Source: JAKQEM01 sp964391185 (lineage in GTDB: Bacteria > Patescibacteriota > Gracilibacteria > Peribacterales > Peribacteraceae). Taken from it: a stretch of 64,000 nucleotides of DNA. Below, piece by piece: positions 24,694 to 33,337 of this stretch (the first letter of the stretch is position 1; each line of letters begins with the position of its first letter). Both the position numbers and the translations under genes were made by a program. The stretch spans positions 1 to 64,000 of the forward strand of contig CAYMIX010000007.1 of the NCBI GenBank assembly GCA_964391185.1, in the 5' to 3' direction. The notes under the pieces are model-generated. The model was not told where the DNA came from, did not search any database, and worked only from the letters and a program-made list of their open reading frames with translations.

Positions 24694-25554
24694 ATGAACA
24701 CCATTCGCCTCTTCTCACCGCGGTTAAGGTTCTTGGAGCGGTTGATTACCGCCAGCTATCCGCAGCTTTTTGCACGGTGGCTTTCGATCAATGTTCTTTT
24801 TGCTATCGGATACTATGCACTCGCAACATGGGTACCCGAGCACGGCCCGAGCATACCGACGGATTTGAGCGCAGGGTATCGCGCTCTTGATAGTGTGTAC
24901 TTCTCACTTGTAACCGCTACGACTATTGGATACGGCGATATTATTCCTCTTGGTTTTTCCAAAGTGCTTGCTATCACTCAGTCCACGGGAGCACTTCTTG
25001 TTTTCGCCGTGCTCGTGGGAAAACTCGTGTCCCAGAAACAAGATGCAACACTGCATGAAGTCCATCGCATGACGTTCGAAGGCGTCTTTTATCACATCCG
25101 TCACGTGCTCTTTATCGTCCGCAAAGACCTCGATGAACTTATCGAGAAAGCAAACGCGCATAAAAAATTTGAAGAGCAGCATTGGAGCAACCTCAGCATC
25201 GCGTATTTGCAGGCGCACAGCTTGGTCGAGGAAATACCAGGGCTCTATCACGGCTACGGATATGACCTGCATAACGTCGACCTTAAGCATGAGAAGCTCC
25301 TCTTCGAAGGTGTGCACCGCACACTCCAGCGCACACATAAACTGTTGGAAACTCTCGATGCACATCACATCGATTGGCGTTCCCATGAATCGAGCACGCA
25401 GGAGCTTCACAGCTTCATCGATATGGTTGATGCAATCATGCCGCTCTGGCATGAGCGCAGCCCGTTCCATGAAGAAAAAGAATTTGAAGAAATCCGCGCA
25501 ATGAGTGCGCAGTTGCACAGAGAGATGAAGGCGAAGGCAAAAGTAAGGAAGTAG
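24694..25554 (+). CDS. Two-TM potassium channel with helical cytoplasmic domain
   Basis: The 286-aa protein has an outer TM helix (about 30-47), a pore loop with selectivity filter TATTIGYGD (about 75-83) and an inner helix (about 90-108). The ~175-residue C-terminal region is hydrophilic and His/Glu-rich (HIRHVLFIVRKDLDELIEKANAHKKFEEQHW), and is not a recognisable RCK domain, so the gating ligand is unclear. It should form a tetramer that passes K+. TATAAT (24674-24679) is 14 nt before ATG 24694. Confidence 0.85.
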   Translation: MNTIRLFSPRLRFLERLITASYPQLFARWLSINVLFAIGYYALATWVPEHGPSIPTDLSAGYRALDSVYFSLVTATTIGYGDIIPLGFSKVLAITQSTGALLVFAVLVGKLVSQKQDATLHEVHRMTFEGVFYHIRHVLFIVRKDLDELIEKANAHKKFEEQHWSNLSIAYLQAHSLVEEIPGLYHGYGYDLHNVDLKHEKLLFEGVHRTLQRTHKLLETLDAHHIDWRSHESSTQELHSFIDMVDAIMPLWHERSPFHEEKEFEEIRAMSAQLHREMKAKAKVRK

Positions 25555-25563
25555 CCACATCTA

Positions 25564-26877
25564 TCAATACCCCAGTCGTTGACGCTCTTCCCATTCTTCC
25601 TGCGTGAATGTCACAACAAAAAATGCGTCGTCGTCATTTGCTTGGCGACGCTCTTCGCAATGCTCCATTAATTCATCCTGTCCGACATCGCGCATATATA
25701 CTCTACGTGCGATCACATTATCGGGAATACGAGTGATGCCGGAGTTAATCAGCCAGAGATTATCAATGGTGATCTTCCTATTTTCGTCTTCTTCACGGCT
25801 AACGTCATCCGAAAATGTAGAAAGTTCTGTTAGTTGTGGACAATCACTCGCATCAAACTCATCCATATCACGAATAAAATATCGGTGAATGTGAGGCAGG
25901 CACCTCAACGACGTTGTTCCTCGCACAGAGAATGCTTTACCAATGATCATCTCCCCTTCCATTTCAACCAATCGTGGACAATGCCTGGCTTTAAAAGTAC
26001 CAATAACAACAAGCCCCGATTGCGTGCGCGTAATGCCACTACTCGAAACATCGAGCGAACTGCCATATTGCAAGTCTTCTGGCGGAGGAAGAACGAACGG
26101 TTCGCGCTCGGTAATGGTGAGATCAGGCATTACCATTGTACGAAATTTTGGATTCTCTCTACTGCACCATCGCCATTCAGTTGAAGCCGTTGCAAGCGAC
26201 CGAACATCCTGAACAGAGAACTGCGTTGGCTTAGGGTGTAATAGTCCATCGATCTCTAGCAAGATTTCATTTTTCATCGAATCAACACGATTTTCTACTC
26301 TTTGCAGCCGTTCCAATAATTTATTGAGACGTGTTTCAAGCTTATCGAGCTTCGATGTCGCATGCAGATTATTCGATTCAATACTGCCAACAATCTCTTC
26401 GAGCGTTGCATAAATATCATGCATAGCATCGTCAAAAGCATCTTGTGACGCGCGATGTGTAGCACGATGCCCATACTCATTCACCATCGCACCCAAAGGT
26501 CCTGTGGCTGCCATCATTCCACGCAAGCCAGCAACGATCATATCGCTTACTGTTCGCTTCCATGAGGGGTCTTGAGGAATGACTGCAATTACATGCTCAT
26601 GTAAAACATCATCCCCCGTATCAATGACAGTGTGAACGATATCAATAAAGTCATCACTCGCGTCTTCTACGCCTTCCACAAGATCGATTACCTCTTCACG
26701 AACCATAGTACGAATGGTAGAGACTCCCTTCTGTGCAAAAGCGATGACAATTCTAAGAACTGCAATGAGTGGTTGGAGCTTTAGAAGTTGTTCCAGTTTT
26801 TCCTGAAGTGTCGCTGGACCCTTCACTATTTCTACGTTCGATGAAGATTCAATACGTCCTGATGAATAGCTTGGCAT
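25564..26877 (-). CDS. Large protein with coiled coil and degenerate leucine-rich-like C-terminus
   Basis: Not assigned. The 437-aa protein has a helical N-terminal half with a hydrophobic stretch (LLKLQPLIAVLRIVIAFAQ, about 31-49), a coiled coil at about 170-215 (KLDKLETRLNKLLERLQRVENRVDSMKNEI), and a C-terminal half with repeating hydrophobic strands and NS/SDC turns (FDASDCPQLTEL, LWLINSGITRIPDNV) that look like irregular leucine-rich repeats. There is no signal peptide. The repeat reading is tentative. The gene is a single unit convergent with the K+ channel gene. Confidence 0.5.
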   Translation of the reverse strand: MPSYSSGRIESSSNVEIVKGPATLQEKLEQLLKLQPLIAVLRIVIAFAQKGVSTIRTMVREEVIDLVEGVEDASDDFIDIVHTVIDTGDDVLHEHVIAVIPQDPSWKRTVSDMIVAGLRGMMAATGPLGAMVNEYGHRATHRASQDAFDDAMHDIYATLEEIVGSIESNNLHATSKLDKLETRLNKLLERLQRVENRVDSMKNEILLEIDGLLHPKPTQFSVQDVRSLATASTEWRWCSRENPKFRTMVMPDLTITEREPFVLPPPEDLQYGSSLDVSSSGITRTQSGLVVIGTFKARHCPRLVEMEGEMIIGKAFSVRGTTSLRCLPHIHRYFIRDMDEFDASDCPQLTELSTFSDDVSREEDENRKITIDNLWLINSGITRIPDNVIARRVYMRDVGQDELMEHCEERRQANDDDAFFVVTFTQEEWEERQRLGY

Positions 26878-26950
26878 AGCGGGGCATTGTCAGGGATTTT
26901 GTACATCAGCGCAATAACAAACACATGACAATAAAATGTTCCTATAAAAC

Positions 26951-26978
26951 GTAGGGGCGTTGCATGCAACGCCCCTAC
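26951..26978. repeat. 28-bp perfect palindrome, GTAGGGGCGTTGC family
   Basis: GTAGGGGCGTTGCA joined to its exact complement TGCAACGCCCCTAC. It lies in the 121-nt gap between pnp and the 25564 gene. A longer relative is inside the uvrD reading frame. Confidence 0.85.
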
Positions 26979-26998
26979 AACACATTGAATGAACATTT

Positions 26999-29224
26999 TT
27001 AGCGACGGAATCCACCTGGACGACCGCCTGGACGACCTCCTCCGAATCCACCTGGGCGTGGGCCGCGTGGTGGCGGAGCGACGAAACCTTCTGGCGGAGG
27101 TGTCATTTGCTTGAGCGACAAGCGCGTCTTGCCTTCAGCGGCATCGAATTCAACACACTTCACTTTCACTTCGTCTCCGACCTTCACGACATCTTCCACG
27201 TTTTCTGTGCGACCCCATGCGAGCTCGCTGATGTGGATCATGCCGTCTTTGCCCTTAAGGAATTCTGCGATTGCACCAACACCTGCGATGATGCGAACGA
27301 TCTTCGCGTCATAGATGGCACCAACTTCGGGCTTGGCGACAATACCCTGGATCCATTCCTTTGCGAGACGCATTTTTTCACCATCTGTAGCAGTAACGAA
27401 TACGAGACCGCTGTCATCGATATCGATTTCAACACCGAGTTCACCGGTGATCTTCTGGATGGTTTCACCACCCTTTCCGATAACCAAGCGGATATCGTCT
27501 GGATTGATGGTGATTGTTTCAATACGTGGAGCGAACGGTGACATTTCTTTGCGTGGTTCGCTGATGGCAGCAAGCATCACGTTGAGAATTTCAGCGCGTC
27601 CTGTTTTGCTGCGTGCGAGAGCATCAGCGAAAACGTGGTCAGGCAAACCCTTAATTTTGATATCCATCTGAATAGCCGTGACACCCTTTGCTGTTCCCGT
27701 GAGCTTGAAGTCCATATCTCCACCGAAGTCTTCTTCATCCTGGAGATCGGAGAGAATCACGTACTGATCCTTTTCTTCATCAGCAATAAGACCGAGTGCG
27801 ATACCAGAAACTGGAGCTGTGAGTGGCACGCCGGCAGCCATGAGCGCGAGTGTGGAACCACAGGTGGCAGCCATCGAGCTGGAACCGTTGGATTCCAAAA
27901 TTTCCGTGACAGTGCGAATGGTGTATGGGAAATCTTTTTCAGCAGGAAGCACTGGCTCGAGCCCGCGCTGGGCGAGGTTACCGTGACCGATTTCGCGGTT
28001 ACCCGTCATCAGGCGGTTGGATGTTTCACCAACGGAGAATGGCGGGAAGTTGTAGTGGTGCATGTAACGGAGCTTCTTCTCCCCTTCCATACCCTCGATA
28101 AGCTGCTGATCGCCAGGAGATCCAAGTGTGCATGTTGTCATGCCCTGAGTCTCTCCACGCTGGAAGAGAGCAGAACCGTGCACGCGCTTTGGGAGAATAT
28201 CCACCATCGCGGAGAGTGGGCGGATCTGGTCGATTTTACGTGAACTCATGCGAGTTCCTTCTTCAAGGATAAGGCGGCGCATTTCACCCTTGATGACTTT
28301 GTCGACCAAGGAAGGAGCATAACTGTAGAGCTTTTTAAGGTCTTCGTTTTCGCCAGCTGGACCATACGTTTCTTCGAGCTTGGCAGCTGCACCACTCATA
28401 TATTCATTGAAAATCATACGGCGCTGCTTCTTTCCGAGATCGTCTTTGATCGCTTTGTTGATAGCGGGAACAGCCCAATCTTTGAGAAGCTTGAGAGCTT
28501 CGTCGTGCGTATAAGGGTCTGCTACGTCGAACTTTGGCTTACCGATTTCCTTCTGGATATCAGCGAAGAACTTGGCGATTTTCTGTGCCCACTTCTTACC
28601 GAATTCGATAGCGCGGAGAATATCTTCTTCTGGAACCTGGTTTGCACCAGCTTCAATCATCACCACGCGATCAAGTGATGCAGTAAGGAACATATCGAGG
28701 TCGCTCTTCTTGAGAGCCTCCACGGATGGGTTCAAGACTAGTTCACCACCAATGAGTCCGACGCGGACAGACCCAAGTGGACCATCAGCAGGACAATCAG
28801 AGATAGCAATTGCGAGGCTCGCTGCGTTTGCAGAGATGATGTCATGTTCATGTTCGAAGTCGTAGCTCAGCACGGTGCAGAACACCTGGATATCGTTGCG
28901 CATGTGCTTTGGGAGCATTGGACGCAATCCACGGTCGATGACACGAGCCATCAAAACGAAGTCATCGGATGGACGACCTTCGCGCTTGCGGAAGCGTGAT
29001 CCTGCGATCTTGCCTCCTGCGTAGTACTTCTCCTGATACACGAGCTGTAATGGGAGGAAGTCGACTCCATCGCGAGGCTTGTCAGATACAGTGACGTTTC
29101 CCATACAGACGGTATCACCCATCTGTGCGAGCACGGTTGAATTTGCCTGACGGGCAATCATACCGGTTTTAACAATGAGCTTCTCGTCGCCTAAGTCGAG
29201 AGAATACTCTTTCTGGTTACTCAT
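26999..29224 (-). CDS. pnp: Polyribonucleotide nucleotidyltransferase (PNPase)
   Basis: 3'-5' phosphorolytic exoribonuclease of RNA turnover; trimeric. The 741-aa protein has two RNase PH domains separated by a helical domain, then KH (VIGKGGETIQKITGELGVEIDID), S1 (IYDAKIVRIIAGVGAIAEF...DGMIHISELA) and a Gly/Arg/Pro-rich tail (RPGGFGGGRPGGRPGGFRR) likely to bind RNA. ATG 29224 (MSNQKEYSL) was chosen; the upstream in-frame residues do not look native. The long leader contains a block identical to part of the rplJ leader. Confidence 0.96.
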   Translation of the reverse strand: MSNQKEYSLDLGDEKLIVKTGMIARQANSTVLAQMGDTVCMGNVTVSDKPRDGVDFLPLQLVYQEKYYAGGKIAGSRFRKREGRPSDDFVLMARVIDRGLRPMLPKHMRNDIQVFCTVLSYDFEHEHDIISANAASLAIAISDCPADGPLGSVRVGLIGGELVLNPSVEALKKSDLDMFLTASLDRVVMIEAGANQVPEEDILRAIEFGKKWAQKIAKFFADIQKEIGKPKFDVADPYTHDEALKLLKDWAVPAINKAIKDDLGKKQRRMIFNEYMSGAAAKLEETYGPAGENEDLKKLYSYAPSLVDKVIKGEMRRLILEEGTRMSSRKIDQIRPLSAMVDILPKRVHGSALFQRGETQGMTTCTLGSPGDQQLIEGMEGEKKLRYMHHYNFPPFSVGETSNRLMTGNREIGHGNLAQRGLEPVLPAEKDFPYTIRTVTEILESNGSSSMAATCGSTLALMAAGVPLTAPVSGIALGLIADEEKDQYVILSDLQDEEDFGGDMDFKLTGTAKGVTAIQMDIKIKGLPDHVFADALARSKTGRAEILNVMLAAISEPRKEMSPFAPRIETITINPDDIRLVIGKGGETIQKITGELGVEIDIDDSGLVFVTATDGEKMRLAKEWIQGIVAKPEVGAIYDAKIVRIIAGVGAIAEFLKGKDGMIHISELAWGRTENVEDVVKVGDEVKVKCVEFDAAEGKTRLSLKQMTPPPEGFVAPPPRGPRPGGFGGGRPGGRPGGFRR

Positions 29225-29463
29225 AAAAAAGATAAGAGAAAATAAAGAGATGGCTTTTACCTCTCTTCCCCTTATCGGTGGACGCACATGTTAACGCGCT
29301 TGTCACGGTGAGATGCCCGTAGGCCTCGAACCGCGCTAACACGTACATCCAGGGAATGAAGAAGGGAAGGTTTGCCGGAAAGAACTGCGGTTATTGTACA
29401 GAAAACACGACTATAAGGAAAGCACCGATTGGCGTGCGTCACCGAGTCCACACAATCCTGCAT
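29225..29463 (-). promoter_or_regulatory. pnp leader region
   Basis: About 240 nt lie between pnp and the start of the divergent cassette region. It holds the shared leader motif (29300-29332), and a TACAAT (minus strand, about 29394-29399) that could be a -10 box. The rest shows no gene. PNPase leaders are self-regulated in other bacteria, by a different mechanism; whether this one is cannot be told here. Confidence 0.45.
29300..29332 (-). promoter_or_regulatory. Leader motif shared with rplJ (copy 2)
   Basis: On the minus strand GGTTCGAGGC (29332-29323), 5 nt, then GGCATCTCACCGTGACAA (29317-29300). Both blocks are identical to 4740-4749 and 4769-4786. It folds as GGU/ACC, a UC bulge, GAG/CUC, an AU bulge and GCC/GGC closing a UACG loop. 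It ends 75 nt before pnp. Confidence 0.7.
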
Positions 29464-29579
29464 TTGACACATTTCCTAATAAGATGAAAGATATGATGTC
29501 TATTGAGCGTTTCAATAGTCGAACCCTGGAACAACTAAAAGTTCCTTCATACCGTCGGAACTGAACTAAGGAGACATCG

Positions 29580-30404
29580 ATGAAGAGGCTGATCCGGAAG
29601 ATCGTGATCGCGATGATGAAGATCTGGCACGAAAACAAGACCGAGCGCCGCCGCAGGGAGAACGAACAGACGCTTCAGGAGCTCCGCCATGCGTTCTTCA
29701 GGGATGGAGGGGTCAACAGAGAATATGTGAGACGGGTCCCTGCCAGGTTGCAGTTCTGCATCCCTGGCCAACTTCGGGTGTGGCTCGAAGAGAAAGCCAC
29801 ATGTGCAGACCCAGATCTACTCATCGGCATCAGGAATGCCCGGGCGTGCGGGATCGAAATCTCACCGAATGAAGTTACATCGCTCATGAAACTTGCAGCA
29901 TCCAAATCGGGAATCATCCGCCGCGCGGTCTTCCTCAAGCAACTGCATGGGGACCCACTCCCGCTTGAAACCGTGCTCCAATTGGTGCGCGAGGCAAAGG
30001 AAGGCCAGCCGTCATTCTTTGACTGCCGCCCCAACGAGACAACCATCGAAGAACTGCTCGAGCTCATCGACAACGATAATGCTGAGCAGACTGATGCCTT
30101 TGTCTGGGCGCTGGCCGAAGAAGGGCAATTCAAGCTGATGGTGATCGCCTGTCGCCTTCTCGATAAAGTGCAGACCACTGAACTCGTGCGACAGTGCTTC
30201 GACGCGCACATTGGTAAAAGTCGTGTCTACTTCGGCGACTTGGCCGAGATGGCTATTCTGTTGGATGACTGCGGAGCCGCCCAGCGTCTCATCAGCATGA
30301 TCGGAAATAGAACAGGGAACGGCCTCCAAGAGATTGCAGGCCGGCTCGCGCTGTTCATCTTCCACTCGCAGGAAAACGCTTCTGTGGATGATGAAGACAG
30401 GTGA
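29580..30404 (+). CDS. Hypothetical helical protein, orphan cassette
   Basis: Not recognised. The 274-aa protein has a basic N-terminus (MKRLIRKIVIAMMKIWHENKTERRRRENEQ), then a succession of predicted amphipathic helices of 15-20 residues that could be a HEAT/ARM-like solenoid; this is a guess from pattern. It ends acidic (SVDDEDR). AAGGAG about 8 nt before ATG 29580 is a clear Shine-Dalgarno. TTGACA lies at 29464-29469, but the nearest TATGAT is 22 nt away, so the promoter is uncertain. Codons are G/C-rich. A strong terminator follows. Confidence 0.6.
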   Translation: MKRLIRKIVIAMMKIWHENKTERRRRENEQTLQELRHAFFRDGGVNREYVRRVPARLQFCIPGQLRVWLEEKATCADPDLLIGIRNARACGIEISPNEVTSLMKLAASKSGIIRRAVFLKQLHGDPLPLETVLQLVREAKEGQPSFFDCRPNETTIEELLELIDNDNAEQTDAFVWALAEEGQFKLMVIACRLLDKVQTTELVRQCFDAHIGKSRVYFGDLAEMAILLDDCGAAQRLISMIGNRTGNGLQEIAGRLALFIFHSQENASVDDEDR

Positions 30405-30427
30405 TAACACAGTTCCGACACCCCCAA

Positions 30428-30464
30428 CCCCTCCCGCCCCAGACGGCGGGAGGTTTCTTTATTG
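30428..30464 (+). terminator. Rho-independent terminator after the 29580 gene
   Basis: CCTCCCGCC-ccagac-GGCGGGAGG followed by TTTCTTTATT. Confidence 0.9.
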
Positions 30465-30470
30465 ATGGCA

Positions 30471-30501
30471 CAAAAAAGAGGGCCGAAGCCCTCATTTTTT
30501 G
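30471..30501. terminator. Second terminator hairpin, bidirectional type
   Basis: AAAAAGAGGGC-cgaa-GCCCTC-ATTTTTT has A- and T-tracts on both sides. It insulates the two neighbouring cassettes. Confidence 0.8.
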
Positions 30502-30508
30502 ATTTATG

Positions 30509-30536
30509 TTGACAAATACGCAGAAAGTATTAAAAT
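30509..30536 (+). promoter_or_regulatory. Promoter of orphan gene 30604
   Basis: TTGACA (30509-30514), 16 nt, TAAAAT (30531-30536). It gives a leader of about 60 nt. Confidence 0.75.
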
Positions 30537-30603
30537 TATTATGTTCTGCCTTACGCATAAGCAGAAAAGTGTCCTGTTCACTAAAACCACAGAGGAAATT
30601 GCA

Positions 30604-31221
30604 ATGTCTCAGCAGACCGCCCAGTTCATCGTCAGCGTCATGTTCGCCATGCTGGCCATCCTGATCCTCGCTTCCCAGCAGTGGGTCTACAAGTTCTGGC
30701 CAATGAAGAAGATCGCCGCGGAGTGGATGAAGGTCTGGATCGAGGATCGGCTTCGGCGCGACCGCGCGGCGGTGGATAGGTTCTACCGCTCTATTGATCC
30801 TATCGGGACCTATTGCTACTACCACGTGTACGAAAAGGGTCGTGGCACTTACTTGCCCTCAAAGAGGGCGGAACGCATGATGGAACGGCAATTGATGACC
30901 CATGTGGTGAAGTGGCTCCACGATACGCCGCCCCACCCGTCCACCACGTTGTACAACCTTCAATATTTGGAGCGGGCCAACCTTATTACCCAGATTCCTC
31001 GTGAACTCTCAGAGCGTATGGTGAAGACAAGCATTCTGCGGGAGCCCGCAGATGGTTGCGCCATGGACCTGGCAATCTACTTCTGGGGAAAGGATGTGAT
31101 CCCGCACGAGATGCTCACACTGCTCGTCATCAACGGGCATCGGGAAAACCTGATCGAGGAGGGTGTTCCGATTCCGGACGATCTGCAGGTAGCTAGCTCC
31201 GGGGTTGGATCGGGCGCGTGA
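30604..31221 (+). CDS. Hypothetical single-pass membrane protein, orphan cassette
   Basis: Not recognised. The 205-aa protein has an N-terminal TM helix (about 8-30), then a basic, aromatic-rich cytoplasmic region (EWMKVWIEDRLRRDRAAVDRFYRSIDPIGTYCYYHVYEKGRG). The later part is helical (RQLMTHVVKWLHDTPP ... YLERANLITQIPRELSERMV). AGAGGAAA precedes ATG 30604. The layout (single gene, own promoter, Shine-Dalgarno, terminator, G/C-rich codons) matches the other orphan cassettes. Like the 486 protein it is an N-terminally anchored membrane protein, but I see no sequence similarity. Confidence 0.6.
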   Translation: MSQQTAQFIVSVMFAMLAILILASQQWVYKFWPMKKIAAEWMKVWIEDRLRRDRAAVDRFYRSIDPIGTYCYYHVYEKGRGTYLPSKRAERMMERQLMTHVVKWLHDTPPHPSTTLYNLQYLERANLITQIPRELSERMVKTSILREPADGCAMDLAIYFWGKDVIPHEMLTLLVINGHRENLIEEGVPIPDDLQVASSGVGSGA

Positions 31222-31239
31222 TCTAAACGTAGCAGGACA

Positions 31240-31276
31240 ACAAAAGAGCCCCCGCATGACGCGGTGGCTCTTTCTA
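31240..31276. terminator. Bidirectional terminator shared by 30604 and rpsO
   Basis: AAAAGAGCC ... GGCTCTTT with inner CCGC/GCGG-type pairs. It lies between convergent stop codons and has A and T tracts on the outer sides. Confidence 0.8.
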
Positions 31277-31292
31277 CATATCAACAATACAC

Positions 31293-31562
31293 TTAGCGCT
31301 TCAATCCCTGAACTTCCAAGACCTTCTGGTATTCCTCCGGCTTGTTCATGCGGAGGTAGTTAAGGAGTTTGCGGCGTTGTGCGACTTTGCCGAGGAGGCC
31401 GCGGCGTGCGGAGTGGTCTTTCTTATGCTCCTGGAGGTGATCTGTCAGAAGACCAATCTCCTTTGTAAGGATGGCAATTTGGACCTGTGGGGAACCAGTA
31501 TCTTTCTCGTGAAGCTGGGTATCTGTAATCAACTTCTTCTTGGTTCTACGCTTAAGTGCCAT
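31293..31562 (-). CDS. rpsO: Small ribosomal subunit protein S15
   Basis: Primary 16S-binding protein that helps form the platform of the 30S subunit. The 89-aa protein has the normal length and the family pattern: DTGSPQVQIAILTKEIGLLTDHLQEHKKDHSARRGLLGKVAQRRKLLNYL. ATG 31562 begins MALKRRTKKK; the open frame extends further upstream but without similarity. No Shine-Dalgarno is evident. In many bacteria rpsO precedes pnp; here they are separated by about 2 kb containing two orphan cassettes on the opposite strand. Confidence 0.97.
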   Translation of the reverse strand: MALKRRTKKKLITDTQLHEKDTGSPQVQIAILTKEIGLLTDHLQEHKKDHSARRGLLGKVAQRRKLLNYLRMNKPEEYQKVLEVQGLKR

Positions 31563-31756
31563 GGGAGAGTTGGGAGAAAAGAAGAGAGAGGCGCACAAAA
31601 AAATATTTGCGCCTGGCCGAAAGGGGTATAAAAACCTCCATTCAGCGCGGACACGTGCAATTGTACGCATAGCCCGGAAAAAGGCAAGTCCTCTTGCGTG
31701 GACAATCGTCCACCTGCCCCCTAGCATGGTTTACCCGTTCCCCTACGTTTGCCCAT

Positions 31757-32974
31757 ATGACTGCGATATATGTCATTCTCGGTTTGGTACTCATAGTGAG
31801 CGGATATATCGCCTGGAAATTAACGATCCAACAGCCAGTCGGAACAACAGACGGAATCAGCCCCGCTGAATTTGATCGCTTAAAGGTGGAATTGGACAGG
31901 AAAATCGATGACATAGCCGAATTAAAGTCCAAATTGGAGAAGGCTCTGTCAGAAAAGGATGAAATGAGCGGAAAAGGTAAACAATTGTACGACAGCTTCA
32001 AGAATATGGAGTCTGATTTGAAGATACTTCGCCAGGAACGTGACGCTGTTCAACGCCAGGTACAGACTTATGAAGCGGAAGATAAAAGGAAGGAAAAAGA
32101 ATTCACACAACGTTTGGAGAAACTTGAGTCTGCGAAAATCAGCCTGGAAGAAGAGCGCCAACGCGTGATCCACGACGATGAAGAACGCAGACGTCAGGAA
32201 TTGGAAGCACGCGACCGCCTTTGGGCTGATCACGAAAATGGTGTCATCGCGACGCTCACAGACCTATGTAAGCAGCCGTCATTTAGTTTCACCAGTTACT
32301 CAAACACGAATTTGCCAGAAGGATTTGATGGCTCACTGAAGCCAGACTTTATGATCGATTTCCTTGGGCAGTATGTGATCTTCGATGCGAAAGTGAGTAA
32401 AGCAAAAAGCTTGAAGGCGTACATCGATGATCAGGTAAAAAAGACGGTCGAAAAAGTGAAGAATAATGACAGCATCTATAAATGGATTTTCTTAGTTGTC
32501 CCTGCGACTGCACTCAGTGAACTGAAAACACATCACTACATGGTGGACGGTTATCAGTTGTTTGTGATCTCACCAGAAGCAATCCCCGCTGTGCTCTCCA
32601 GCTTCAAGCGCATCAGCACGTACGAATTTGCTGAACAGATGGACCCACAGCAGCGCGAAAACATTGTGCAGCTGATTGCAGAGCTCGACTTCCACATTAA
32701 CCTCCGTAACGCGGCAGATATTTTCCTCTCGAACCTTGGCTCTGAATTGCTCGAGAAAGCAAAGCGCATCGACCCAGTACTCCAGGAAGAAGTAGAATTG
32801 AAAAAAGCTCCGATGAATGCAAAGGCTTCTATCGCTGCATCAGAAATTAAAAAGATGGTTGTCAGCCTCGCGCATCAGAAGGAACAGATCGACAGGCTTG
32901 TTTCGCCGAAGACAACAATCAGTGAAAAGAAAATCAAAGAAGCGAAAGAATTACTGAGTGACACGTTGTTCTAG
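31757..32974 (+). CDS. rmuC: DNA recombination protein RmuC
   Basis: RmuC family proteins limit DNA rearrangements at inverted repeats and have a PD-(D/E)xK-like nuclease core. The 405-aa protein has an N-terminal TM anchor (TAIYVILGLVLIVSGYIAW), a long coiled coil (about 40-160), and the conserved domain with FDGSLKPDFMIDFLGQYVIFDAKVSKAKSL, carrying the expected D...D-x-K. ATG 31757 is the natural start; the frame upstream is not similar to the family. It is followed by the second structured repeat element. The link with inverted repeats is notable given how many this window holds. Confidence 0.92.
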   Translation: MTAIYVILGLVLIVSGYIAWKLTIQQPVGTTDGISPAEFDRLKVELDRKIDDIAELKSKLEKALSEKDEMSGKGKQLYDSFKNMESDLKILRQERDAVQRQVQTYEAEDKRKEKEFTQRLEKLESAKISLEEERQRVIHDDEERRRQELEARDRLWADHENGVIATLTDLCKQPSFSFTSYSNTNLPEGFDGSLKPDFMIDFLGQYVIFDAKVSKAKSLKAYIDDQVKKTVEKVKNNDSIYKWIFLVVPATALSELKTHHYMVDGYQLFVISPEAIPAVLSSFKRISTYEFAEQMDPQQRENIVQLIAELDFHINLRNAADIFLSNLGSELLEKAKRIDPVLQEEVELKKAPMNAKASIAASEIKKMVVSLAHQKEQIDRLVSPKTTISEKKIKEAKELLSDTLF

Positions 32975-32977
32975 CTG

Positions 32978-33020
32978 CATGGTTCGTCCTTCGTCTCCGC
33001 TCAGGATGACACTCACCATG
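32978..33020. repeat. CATGGT/ACCATG hairpin repeat
   Basis: CATGGTTCGTC ... CTCACCATGACATCTA flanks an inner TCCTTCGTCTCC..AGGATGA hairpin. The same outer words recur at 40222-40253. It starts 3 nt after the rmuC stop. Confidence 0.65.
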
Positions 33021-33040
33021 ACATCTAGATAAACCGCACC

Positions 33041-33234
33041 GGGTGGGAGCGCGCCGCCAGGGGGTGAAAGGGAAGGCCCCGATCGTTTTGTCGACGAAGC
33101 GATGTCGGACAAATGTAGACGATGTCGCTGAGGAGGCACGGGGCCGGGCAGAGGAGCTTCGGCGCGCAAGCTCCTGAGCCCGACGAAGGGTTGGCGCCAC
33201 CTTTGTTGCCGGACAAAGGTGGCAAAGAATCCTG
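33041..33234 (+). repeat. Structured ~170-nt repeat element, copy B
   Basis: P1 GCGCGCCG (33049-33056) with CGGCGCGC (33160-33167); P2 GGCCCCG (33075-33081) with CGGGGCC (33139-33145); P3 AGCGATGTCG (33098-33107) with CGATGTCGCT (33120-33129), including two G-U pairs; P4 GCCACCTTTGT (33196-33206) with ACAAAGGTGGC (33213-33223). It carries about 20 extra nt before P4 compared with the other copies. It fills most of the 363-nt space between rmuC and the helicase gene; nothing else is seen there apart from the preceding hairpin repeat and the -10 box at 33326. Confidence 0.85.
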
Positions 33235-33337
33235 TTGCAGTAGGCTCGCATCAACAATCATCTGCCATCAAACAAAATAATGAAGAATGTTACTCAAACT
33301 TGGTCGCACCCCTTTGTACTTCCACTACAATCCCCCA

